This document shows, one piece after another, positions 54,061-62,295 of a stretch of 64,000 nt of DNA; positions within the stretch are counted from its first letter, which is position 1, and the number at the start of each line of letters is the position of its first letter. The notes under the pieces were generated by a model, which had not been told where the DNA came from, ran no database searches, and saw nothing but the letters and a program-made list of their open reading frames with translations. Position numbers and translations under genes: made by a program. Source of the stretch: Rheinheimera sediminis (lineage in GTDB: Bacteria; Pseudomonadota; Gammaproteobacteria; Enterobacterales; Alteromonadaceae); contig NZ_RZUF01000018.1 in assembly GCF_004005375.1 (NCBI RefSeq), positions 1-64,000 of the forward strand. The letters are read 5' to 3'.

Positions 54061-57000
54061 ATGCCTGAACTCATGGATAAGAACTTGTCATCCCCATCAG
54101 ATTTAAATCAAATGCAGTTTGATAATTACCGTGATAAAAGCCCGTCAGAGCAAGGCATCCCAGCCATTCCACCAAGACAGCGCCGCAGCCTGGTCCCTTG
54201 GTTATTGATTTTACTATTGCTCTCTTGTGCTGCACTGGTCGCTTACGAGCTGCATACAGCCCATTACCAATCCACTAAAATTAGCGCTTATGCAAAAAAG
54301 CTGACTTATCAGCTGCAATCCGCCCCAACGGATCAGGTTTCCTATCCAATAGCAGGACCTTTTGACCAACGCTTGGGCTACTCCAAGCTCCCTACATTCA
54401 TGTCGGCTTTAATCAAAAATAACTTTGTAGTAGAACAACAAGCGGCTTTTTCACCTGAATTACTGTTTTACACTCAATTAGGTTTTTTTCCGCCTTACCG
54501 TGAAAAAGCTCAAGGTGGATTATTAATTGGCGACTGCCGCAACGAAGAGTTGTTTTCTTTTGCTCATCCGCAAAGGGTGTACAGCCATCCGGCTGAAGTT
54601 CCCGCTGTAGTTCGCGACAGTCTGCTGTTTATCGAAAACCGTAAATTGTTAACCTCTCCTGCCCGCGCCAATCCAGCGGTAGACTGGCCCCGATTTATGA
54701 TGGCCGCAGTGTCTCAGGTCACTAAAGTACTGAATTTAGAAGGTCAGTCCGCCGGAGGCAGCACACTGGCCACTCAAATTGAAAAATACCGCCATTCCCC
54801 TCAAGGCTTGACTCAAAATTTCACTGACAAATTTTTGCAGATGGTTTCAGGTTCAGTCCGAGCTTATCGTTATGGTGCTGATACGTCCCTAACACGACAT
54901 GAGGTAGTACTTGATTATTTAAACTCAGTGCCGCTCTCTTCTGCTCCAGGTTTCGGCGAGGTACATGGGGTGGGTGATGCGCTGTGGGCTTGGTTTGGCA
55001 CCGATTTTGCTCGGTTTAATCAAGTCCTTAATGCCGAACCTACAGAGCAAAACAGAAGTTTAAGAGGTTTGGCATTGCGCCAGGTTTTAGCTTTGATGAT
55101 AGCCCAACGCCGTCCTTCTTATTATCTGTTGCAAGGTCATGCTGATTTAGAACAATTAACCAATAGCCATTTAAGGATACTGGCCAATGCAAGGATTATA
55201 GACAAAGAGTTGGCTGACGCTGCCATGTCACAACGTTTGCTGTTTAAGGGAGGTAAAGCACCACGCATTAAACAGGATGCTCAGACCCTCAAAGGTATTA
55301 ACGTGGCGAGAGGTCGTTTAGGCTCTCTATTGAATCAGCAATTGTATGATCTGGATCGATTGGATCTGACAGCCAAAGTCTCTTTGCACCATGAACTTCA
55401 ACAAAAAGTAAGTCAATACCTCAATAGTCTCGCTTCTCCGGTAGTGGCTGAGCAAGTAGGCTTGCTAGGCGAAAAGCTTTTAAGCGCAAGCAACACCGAC
55501 AAAGTGACTTACAGTTTTACCTTGTTTGAAAAAACGCCTGGTGGAAACAGAGTGCGGGTTCAAACTGATAATACTGACCAACCTTTTGACTTAAACGAAG
55601 GCAGCAAACTTGAACTGGGTTCTACAGCTAAACTTCGTGTGCTTACGACTTATCTGGAAATAGTAGCTGAATTACATGACTCCTTTATAGATGAGCTGCC
55701 AGAAAACCTGCTGAATCTTGATATAGCACCTAACGATAACCTCACCCGATGGGCGGCGACCTATATGGCGCACACCGCAGACCGTGATCTATCAAAAATG
55801 CTCGATGCAGCCCTGCAACGAACTTATTCAGCCTCGCCATCTGAGCGCTTTTTTACCGGCGGCGGATTGCAGGTGTTTAATAACTTCCAGAAAAAAGAAG
55901 ACAGTAGAGTGCCTACTGTGCTGGAATCGTTGAAAGAATCAATCAACCTGCCTTTTGTTCGTATTATGCGGGACATAGTCGCTTACAGTAGCAGCTACCA
56001 GACAGCAGGCAGCACCTCATTGCTACTGAAAAACGATAAAGACCCGCGCCGTGAAGAGTACTTACGTCGTTTTGCTGATAAAGAGGGCAGCTCTTTTTTA
56101 CAAAGATTCTGGCGTAAATACCAGAAAAAAACCGAAGAAGACCGTTTAAATACCTTTTTTGAAGGCCTGAAACAAACCCCAGACCGTCTTGCTGCAGTGC
56201 ATCGTTATTTGTTACCAGAGTCTGACTTTGCCAAATTCAGTGCTTTCTTGCAGCAACGTTTACCCGAAGAAAATCTGACGGTAAAAGATATTGATGAGCT
56301 GTACAACAAATACGGTCCAGGTAAATTCAGTCTGATGGATCAAGGCTATATAGCCAGGGTTCACCCGCTCGAATTGTGGCTGCTAAGTTTTATGCAACAA
56401 AATCCACAGGCAACCTTAAGCGAAGCGGTGAATGCATCTGCAGAGCAGCGCCAGCAGGTGTACCGCTGGTTGTTCAGAACCTCAAACCGCAGTGCCAGAG
56501 ATACCCGTATTCGTATTATGCTGGAAGTGGAAGCCTTTTTGGATATCCACCAGCGTTGGAAACGGCTGGGTTATGCTTTTGACCATCTGGTTCCCTCACT
56601 GGGCACTGCTTTAGGTAGTTCAGGCGATAGGCCAGCCTCCTTGGCTGAACTTCTTGGTATTATTCAAAATGATGGCATGTTACTGCCGACAGTCAGAGTG
56701 GATCAGCTGCATTTCGCTGCCAATACCCCTTATGAAGTGAAGTTAAAGTATCAACCACAAGAGGCCCAGCGAGTGATGAAACCAGAGGTCGCCAGAGCCT
56801 TGCGTTTTGCCTTGTCGCAAGTAGCAGATGGCGGTACAGCACGTCGTTTACAAGGTTCATTTACAAAAGCCGATGGCACGCCACTGGTCATAGGTGGAAA
56901 AACCGGCACTGGAGACAATAAAATGGCCACTCAAGTGATCCGGGGCCGAACAGTACAGTCCACCACCATCAATCGTACCGCGACTTTTGTATTTTATCTT

Positions 57001-57150
57001 GGAGAGAATCACTTCGGTACTTTGACTGCTTTTGTACCTGGTAAAGCAGCAGAAGATTTTAGTTTCACTTCCGCCTTACCGCTGCAAGTGCTCAAAGGTA
57101 TGGCTCCGCTGTTAAACCCTTATATCCAGCAAGGCCAGCTATGCCGTTAA
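54061..57150 (+). CDS. Class A penicillin-binding-protein-like bifunctional murein synthase
   Basis: 1029 aa, inner-membrane anchored (LVPWLLILLLLSCAALVAYE, residues 44-63). The transglycosylase (GT51-like) region has a modified first motif, IENRKLL around Glu192 in place of EDxxFxxHxG, and then GGSTLATQIEK and TRHEVVLDYLN. The transpeptidase domain has the SxxK serine at Ser521 (GSTAKLR) and KTGT at Lys947 (IGGKTGTGDN). The long insert between these motifs makes it larger than PBP1a/1b (about 850). Activity of the divergent glycosyltransferase motif is uncertain. Confidence 0.82.
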   Translation: MPELMDKNLSSPSDLNQMQFDNYRDKSPSEQGIPAIPPRQRRSLVPWLLILLLLSCAALVAYELHTAHYQSTKISAYAKKLTYQLQSAPTDQVSYPIAGPFDQRLGYSKLPTFMSALIKNNFVVEQQAAFSPELLFYTQLGFFPPYREKAQGGLLIGDCRNEELFSFAHPQRVYSHPAEVPAVVRDSLLFIENRKLLTSPARANPAVDWPRFMMAAVSQVTKVLNLEGQSAGGSTLATQIEKYRHSPQGLTQNFTDKFLQMVSGSVRAYRYGADTSLTRHEVVLDYLNSVPLSSAPGFGEVHGVGDALWAWFGTDFARFNQVLNAEPTEQNRSLRGLALRQVLALMIAQRRPSYYLLQGHADLEQLTNSHLRILANARIIDKELADAAMSQRLLFKGGKAPRIKQDAQTLKGINVARGRLGSLLNQQLYDLDRLDLTAKVSLHHELQQKVSQYLNSLASPVVAEQVGLLGEKLLSASNTDKVTYSFTLFEKTPGGNRVRVQTDNTDQPFDLNEGSKLELGSTAKLRVLTTYLEIVAELHDSFIDELPENLLNLDIAPNDNLTRWAATYMAHTADRDLSKMLDAALQRTYSASPSERFFTGGGLQVFNNFQKKEDSRVPTVLESLKESINLPFVRIMRDIVAYSSSYQTAGSTSLLLKNDKDPRREEYLRRFADKEGSSFLQRFWRKYQKKTEEDRLNTFFEGLKQTPDRLAAVHRYLLPESDFAKFSAFLQQRLPEENLTVKDIDELYNKYGPGKFSLMDQGYIARVHPLELWLLSFMQQNPQATLSEAVNASAEQRQQVYRWLFRTSNRSARDTRIRIMLEVEAFLDIHQRWKRLGYAFDHLVPSLGTALGSSGDRPASLAELLGIIQNDGMLLPTVRVDQLHFAANTPYEVKLKYQPQEAQRVMKPEVARALRFALSQVADGGTARRLQGSFTKADGTPLVIGGKTGTGDNKMATQVIRGRTVQSTTINRTATFVFYLGENHFGTLTAFVPGKAAEDFSFTSALPLQVLKGMAPLLNPYIQQGQLCR

Positions 57151-57222
57151 TCTGGCAGTGCTGAGGTAATCCGGCTATGGTCTCAAGTAGCATGCGTGCT
57201 GGAACTATTTAACCTGAACGCG

Positions 57223-57245
57223 GGATAAGCCGCGCCACTGAATAG
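57223..57245. repeat. 23-bp dispersed repeat, copy 1
   Basis: GGATAAGCCGCGCCACTG followed by AATAG. The same 23-mer with three C-to-T changes recurs at 61926-61948. Only two copies are seen here. It lies directly before the large palindromic element. Confidence 0.5.
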
Positions 57246-57374
57246 GTATCTTTTTACGCCTCTCTGCGTTGCTCTGTCTAGCCATAGCTTGCTATGGCGT
57301 ACGACAAAGCGCCTTGAGATCCATAAAAATCTGCGCATTCAGTCAGTAAAGAGTTTTTCTTTTTGAAAAGATAC
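57246..57374. repeat. Extragenic palindromic element between convergent genes
   Basis: About 129 bp bounded by inverted GTATCTTTT / AAAAGATAC ends. It contains a central GCCATAGC-TT-GCTATGGC hairpin (57281-57298), with partial outer pairing (GCG..TCTGTC with GACAAAGCGC). It fills the gap between the PBP-like gene and the convergent GGDEF-EAL gene and looks like a REP- or MITE-type unit. It may end transcription from both sides. Confidence 0.5.
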
Positions 57375-57442
57375 TTTTACTGCTCTGATTTAATTGATTA
57401 AATCAACAGAGGTCGACACTCGTTATCCCTAGTTCAGGTTAT

Positions 57443-59860
57443 TTACTTGAGGCCGCGCCAGACCCCTTTGGGGAAATGTTCTTCTAAAAACCCTGCAAGT
57501 TCAGGTTGGGGTATTGGTCTGGCGATTAAGTAGCCCTGAGCGATATCACAACCTTGCTGGCGCAACAATTCCAATTGTTCACGTGTCTCCACCCCTTCGG
57601 CAACGACCTGAAGTTGTAGCTTTTGCACCATGGCAATAGTAGAGGCAATGATTTGAAAATCCGCAGCATTTTCCAGCATACCAGACAAAAAGCTCTTATC
57701 TATTTTGATGCAATCCATCGGCATCTTTTTCAGGTAGCTCAGAGAGGAATAGCCAGTACCGAAATCGTCAATCGCAAAGTGGATACCCATCTCTTTAATT
57801 TGCGACATGATAGTGAGCATGGTCTCAATACTCTGCACTAAAGTACGTTCAGTCAACTCGAGTTCAAAATAAGATCCCTGCAGCTCGTACTTATCCAGCA
57901 AGCTTTTAAGTGTAGGGATCAACTCTGGGTCCACAAACTGTTCTGCCGACAAATTAATGGCTATACGAAAATTATGCCAGCCACTATGTAACAAGCTCAG
58001 GCATTGTTGCATACAAGCTTCAATGATCCAGTAACCCAAAGGCACTATTTGCTTAGATTGCTCCAGCACTGGAATAAACTCATCGGGCGAAACCATACCC
58101 CGGACCGGATGATGCCAACGGATCAACGCCTCAAAACCAGATAAAGCTCCGGTTGCGATGGTCATCTGAGGCTGAAAACTAATACTGAACTGATTGAGCC
58201 GCAAGGCTTCTTTTAAATCCTGTTCCAACAATACGCGCTGTTGCACCCGCTGATACATATCGAGATTGTAGGCCTGAGCACCATTGCCTCCATTCATCTT
58301 TACTTCATGCATAGCCAAATCAGCCTGGCGTATTAAATCATCAGGTCCAATAGGTGTCCCCTGACTAATAGTCAAACCTATACTGACCGTCATTACAAAG
58401 TTTTGTTGGTCTATGGTTAGCGGCTGCTGAATACGCTGAAGTATCTGACTGGCTAAACGAAAAGGCGCATCTACATCAGTTAACTGCGGCAGCACAAAAA
58501 CGAATTCGTCGCCACCAAAACGACACAGCAAATCATTGGTTCCACAACAATCTTTAAAACGCAGAGCTACCAGTTTCAGTAACTTGTCGCCTTGAGCATG
58601 GCCAAGGCTGTCATTAATTCGTTTGAAATCATCTAAATCAACAAAGAGCACTGCCAGAAATTTTTTATCCATGCTGTGGCTACTGAGCATTCTGTCTAGT
58701 TGATACTGCAACATATTCCGATTCGGTAAAGTAGTCAGTAAGTCGTACATCGCTACTTTTTCCAATTCGCTGGTGTGCAATTCAACTTTTTGGTTCAGTT
58801 GCTCTAGTTCAACACTCAACTCCTCAGCAGCCTGACGCAAAAAATCGACTTCATCAGGCCAGATACCAGCATCAAACTGGCTTTGCTGGCGAAAACCAGC
58901 GTATTTTTTTTGCGACAACAAAGGTAGCGCCTGACTGAGCTTTTTTAATCTCAGACTAATGCGGCGCATAATAAGATAAACCAGCAGTACCATCAGACTA
59001 AATAACAACACCGAGGTAATTAATAACTGACGGCGATACCCATTGTTGGTGGCCACAAAATCGCTGATATTGTCCACGACAACTAAATACACGCCTTTAC
59101 TTTGCATTTCAAAAGCCGAGATCAGGTACTGCTGACCATTATAGTAAAGTTGAAGCCCAGAATTTAGAGCTAAATCAGCTTCAAGATCAGATACTTGCTG
59201 TAACAGCGCATTGACTAACAGGGGATTAGAACTGGAGATAAGCTCACGCTGAGCTTCTCCTTTTCCAGACAAACCTGCCCTGATCAGCGCCACATCAGAA
59301 TTTAAGCTTTGATGCAAAGCCGATAAAATATCGACCAGCGTTGTCGTCACCGTCATTACAGCCACTTCACCTGAACTGTTCAGTACAGGCAAACTAAGTT
59401 GTTTGACGCAATAACGCACACACAAATTAGCAGAGAAAGGGCTTTGCTGTTTCAGTACCTGTCGCACTAAATCCGGCGAGAAATACAGCGTTTTTTGGCC
59501 GCTGCTAAACAACAGTTCCATCTCACTATTGTGCAACCAAATTTGCTCAATATTCAGATGCAGCTGCATATTGGCGCTTTGCTCAGCTAACCGATGGATA
59601 AAAGATGAAAAATCAGCTTGCTGACTTAATTGCACTAAATCAGAAAAGCTCTCCAACCACACCCTTAGCTGCTGTTCTATTATGGTATTTTGCTGTACGT
59701 ACTGCTGTTGTGCTGACTCGCGTTTGACCTGCTGCTGCCGCTCAAACTCCTCAGTCATCCGCATCAAACCTAAGCTGGTTTGCAGCACCGTCATACAAAG
59801 CAAAGCACTTAAAGTCGCCAGCAGAATTTTCCAGGGTAAGCTAAATACAAAAGGCCGCAT
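57443..59860 (-). CDS. Membrane GGDEF-EAL cyclic-di-GMP protein
   Basis: 805 aa from the ATG five bases after the preceding stop. Two membrane segments (residues about 8-28 and about 285-305) enclose a periplasmic sensor region of roughly 250 residues. Then comes a GGDEF domain with intact RFGGDEF (residues 449-453) and an EAL domain with FEALIRWHHP (577-579) and DDFGTGYSSLSYL. Both catalytic motifs look intact, so it could make or break c-di-GMP. It is last in a three-gene set with an outer-membrane barrel and a PstS-like protein. Confidence 0.9.
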   Translation of the reverse strand: MRPFVFSLPWKILLATLSALLCMTVLQTSLGLMRMTEEFERQQQVKRESAQQQYVQQNTIIEQQLRVWLESFSDLVQLSQQADFSSFIHRLAEQSANMQLHLNIEQIWLHNSEMELLFSSGQKTLYFSPDLVRQVLKQQSPFSANLCVRYCVKQLSLPVLNSSGEVAVMTVTTTLVDILSALHQSLNSDVALIRAGLSGKGEAQRELISSSNPLLVNALLQQVSDLEADLALNSGLQLYYNGQQYLISAFEMQSKGVYLVVVDNISDFVATNNGYRRQLLITSVLLFSLMVLLVYLIMRRISLRLKKLSQALPLLSQKKYAGFRQQSQFDAGIWPDEVDFLRQAAEELSVELEQLNQKVELHTSELEKVAMYDLLTTLPNRNMLQYQLDRMLSSHSMDKKFLAVLFVDLDDFKRINDSLGHAQGDKLLKLVALRFKDCCGTNDLLCRFGGDEFVFVLPQLTDVDAPFRLASQILQRIQQPLTIDQQNFVMTVSIGLTISQGTPIGPDDLIRQADLAMHEVKMNGGNGAQAYNLDMYQRVQQRVLLEQDLKEALRLNQFSISFQPQMTIATGALSGFEALIRWHHPVRGMVSPDEFIPVLEQSKQIVPLGYWIIEACMQQCLSLLHSGWHNFRIAINLSAEQFVDPELIPTLKSLLDKYELQGSYFELELTERTLVQSIETMLTIMSQIKEMGIHFAIDDFGTGYSSLSYLKKMPMDCIKIDKSFLSGMLENAADFQIIASTIAMVQKLQLQVVAEGVETREQLELLRQQGCDIAQGYLIARPIPQPELAGFLEEHFPKGVWRGLK

Positions 59861-59865
59861 CGTTG

Positions 59866-61065
59866 TTAAAACCAATACATCAATTGCATCGCCCACATTT
59901 GCCAGTATTCAGACTTATTATTCTGTACATCAGGCAAGACAGGATAAGCTAATCTGGCTGTACCTTTCACCCAATGGTGCTCCATAGTCAAACGTAGATT
60001 GTCTCTAAAATCATAAGTTAAGCCGAAAGTTAGATCGTCCTGGTAGGCAAAGTAAGCAGGAACCATACCGCCAGTACTTTGTGAAAATTTAGTCCCATTT
60101 CGATCATCTTTATCCAAATCAAAAATATCCAGGCTTAACAAAGCCCAAGTACGAGGCATTAGGTTGTATCGTCCCTGAATATACCAGCCCTGGCTAAAAC
60201 TGTTGCGTTTAAAACCGGGCGCATAAAAATCTTTAATGTCCAGTCTCTCCTGCACCCACTCACTACTCAGCTCCCAATATTCAGCAGCATAGCGAGCATT
60301 GAACATAACACGCTGTACTGTTATGCCACCATCGCTGTAGAAATCCAGCTCAGCTTTTTTGTAGCTAAAATCTGAATCCAGTAAAGAAAGTCCCAATTGC
60401 CAATCTAGCTGCCCAGGCCGCCAAAACAGACTGGCCTGATGCACGTAATCCTGCTCGGCATCGCCCTGAGGTAAGGTACTTAACAGGATCTGCTTTTGCT
60501 CTTTACTAAGGTTGGTAGAACCCCAACTCCAGTTCAATTCAATTTCACCAAACCTTGTATCGTGAGTGCTTTTTAATGCTAAACCATCACTGCCCACAGC
60601 TATATCGCGGAAGGAATCAAAATATACAGATTGTGGTAATACGATGGCATTGCGGGTAAAAGGCACATCCCGGGTTGCAGAGTAAAGCCAATGCTGGTTT
60701 TTAAAACGCCCGACAAACAGATTAAGCCGCCAATCAAAGTCACTGTATAAAGTCCAATCTATGAAAAAATAATCCAGCCTGGTCCCTTTGGTATAACGGC
60801 GGCCACCATCTAAATAGACTACCTGACTTGCCAGTCTAAGCTTATCCGACATCACCCAGGACATATTCACGCCTATGTCCGTTAACTCAGCTGAAATACT
60901 ATCATCCAGGTTAACAAAATTAGTTTCGGGGGCCTGAATCAGTCCCTGCGAAATAAAACCATGCCATTGCAGTTCTTGAGCTGGCATTTGCAATGAACAG
61001 ACCAGCAACAGTAAAACACTCAACTTACTGTGAAACTTCAATGACTTTGAGCTTGGATAGTTCAT
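59866..61065 (-). CDS. Outer-membrane beta-barrel-like protein in c-di-GMP set
   Basis: 399 aa from the likely ATG at 61065, overlapping the upstream gene by 41 bp. Signal peptide (LSVLLLLVCSLQMPAQE). The body alternates aromatic strands (WHGFISQGLIQAPETNF, ELNWSWGSTN, YFAYQDDLTFGLTYDF) and ends LMYWF, typical of outer-membrane insertion. It is porin-like. The overlap with both neighbours points to one transcript. Confidence 0.75.
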   Translation of the reverse strand: MNYPSSKSLKFHSKLSVLLLLVCSLQMPAQELQWHGFISQGLIQAPETNFVNLDDSISAELTDIGVNMSWVMSDKLRLASQVVYLDGGRRYTKGTRLDYFFIDWTLYSDFDWRLNLFVGRFKNQHWLYSATRDVPFTRNAIVLPQSVYFDSFRDIAVGSDGLALKSTHDTRFGEIELNWSWGSTNLSKEQKQILLSTLPQGDAEQDYVHQASLFWRPGQLDWQLGLSLLDSDFSYKKAELDFYSDGGITVQRVMFNARYAAEYWELSSEWVQERLDIKDFYAPGFKRNSFSQGWYIQGRYNLMPRTWALLSLDIFDLDKDDRNGTKFSQSTGGMVPAYFAYQDDLTFGLTYDFRDNLRLTMEHHWVKGTARLAYPVLPDVQNNKSEYWQMWAMQLMYWF

Positions 61066-61438
61066 CTGAATTCTCAATATAACCAATAGCACCTTCGGTA
61101 TTTGCTACCATTTCACGCATTTGTTGTTCAGACGTCAGCACTACAGGCGCTGAGCCTAAACCTGAATAAGTAATTTTTTGCCAGATCCTGTCCAGCTGAT
61201 AAGGGAACATTTGTAATTTTTCTTTAGTAAAACGTTGATGCACCGGATTTTTCGCTGACAAAACGAAGACTCTGATCGCTTTGCCATCAGGCCAGTTTTG
61301 TTGCCGCATAGAATAAATGGCGCGCAGCTGAGTCACTGTCAACTGGTCCATAGATACGGCAGGGTGAGTTACGACTTCGGTTGCTGAGGCAGACCATAGC
61401 CACAGTACGAAGCCAGCAACAACGAACTTGATATTCAC
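61025..61438 (-). CDS. Small PstS-like periplasmic protein
   Basis: 137 aa, GTG start after GAGGA, with a signal peptide (VAGFVLWLWSASA). The mature part resembles one lobe of phosphate-type binding proteins (VSMDQLTVTQLRAIYSMRQQ, then EGAIGYIENSDELSKLKVIE). This half-size form occurs with outer-membrane barrels and c-di-GMP enzymes. No Pst transporter is adjacent. Probably a ligand sensor for the downstream protein; this is inference. Confidence 0.75.
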   Translation of the reverse strand: MNIKFVVAGFVLWLWSASATEVVTHPAVSMDQLTVTQLRAIYSMRQQNWPDGKAIRVFVLSAKNPVHQRFTKEKLQMFPYQLDRIWQKITYSGLGSAPVVLTSEQQMREMVANTEGAIGYIENSDELSKLKVIEVSQ

Positions 61439-61461
61439 GTCTTTGTGGTTCCTCAGGGTGC

Positions 61462-61482
61462 AAAGGTATTAACTTTACCTTT
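61462..61482. promoter_or_regulatory. Inverted repeat before the PstS-like gene
   Basis: AAAGGTA-N7-TACCTTT, seven-base arms, ending 24 bp before the GTG. It could be an operator or part of the leader. No protein can be assigned. Confidence 0.35.
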
Positions 61483-61620
61483 GGGTACCCGCATTTAATG
61501 GCAGCATTGAAATTTGTGAAAGCACTGCCATGAAGCTGGATTCATCCGCGCTCAGTATAGTAGCAGTAGTTGAAATTGTATTGTCGTAAAGGAAAAAAAG
61601 TAGTGTTTTCAGTGGAGTGA

Positions 61621-61860
61621 CTCAGAGCGCATGCCGAACACTTCAACAACTCAGCGACTTTACTCCTAATTCGTGATCTGAGCACGTCCATCCATCAACA
61701 TCCTCGCAACAAGGTTCCAGACCCTGACAATTGGCGCAATAAAAAAGGGTTCTATCAGGACCCTGAAATCACCTGGAACAGTGATGCATGCAACAAGTTT
61801 AACCGTCTGTATTTTGCTTTTTTCGCTTTACAGCCAGATGACAGCCTAAGGAAGATTTAA
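61621..61860 (+). pseudogene. Possible gene remnant of 79 codons
   Basis: An open frame with no start codon, directly after an in-frame TGA at 61618-61620, ending in TAA. It reads as coherent protein (RNKVPDPDNWRNKKGFYQDP, ITWNSDACNKFNRLYFAFFA) rather than random sequence. I do not recognise it. It may be the tail of a decayed gene. Confidence 0.35.
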
Positions 61861-62164
61861 TGAAATCGAAGATAAATCAGCGCCTTACCAATGCATGCCG
61901 AATTTGATACATCATCTGAAACTCAGGATAAGTCGTGCTACTGAATAGAGCTGTTAAACTGAGCAGCAAAACACAATATCAATATCCGAAAATTCATCAT
62001 TATCTCAAGCTTGCGCTTAGATAAGTTTTCAAGCCTCTGGCAGTCAAATAATGTGAAGCCACTGAATTTAACCATATTTATGTAAAAACCCAGATTTTCG
62101 CCTCGTTGCAGCATAAGTAGCCTGAACCCAGAAAAATAAGAATGATTCCATATGCAGAACACAA
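61861..62164. other. Spacer before the TonB receptor
   Basis: About 300 bp. It holds the second copy of the 23-bp repeat (61926-61948). A 77-codon reverse-strand frame shows no protein-like features, so I do not call it. Confidence 0.5.
61926..61948. repeat. 23-bp dispersed repeat, copy 2
   Basis: GGATAAGTCGTGCTACTG followed by AATAG. Twenty of 23 bases match the copy at 57223-57245, all three differences being C to T. Confidence 0.5.
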
Positions 62165-62193
62165 TTGACAACCATTACCATTCATAGTCAAAT
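62165..62193 (+). promoter_or_regulatory. Sigma-70 promoter overlapping a Fur-like box
   Basis: TTGACA (62165-62170), 17-bp spacer, TCAAAT (62188-62193). The -35 and spacer contain GACAACCATTACCATTC, resembling the Fur-box GATAATGATAATCATTATC as repeated hexamers. Iron repression of the following TonB receptor is the natural reading. Confidence 0.55.
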
Positions 62194-62295
62194 TAGCGCC
62201 CACTGATGTAGCCCGCAAAGTGAACTGCACTGGACTGGTTAGAAACTCAGTTTATTACACACTTTTAAGGTTTAACCTATTACAAGGAACCAAAG

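Noticed and set aside
61938-62171. 77-codon minus-strand frame before the TonB receptor
   Set aside because: No ribosome site, overlaps the repeat and the promoter region, and has no recognisable motif.
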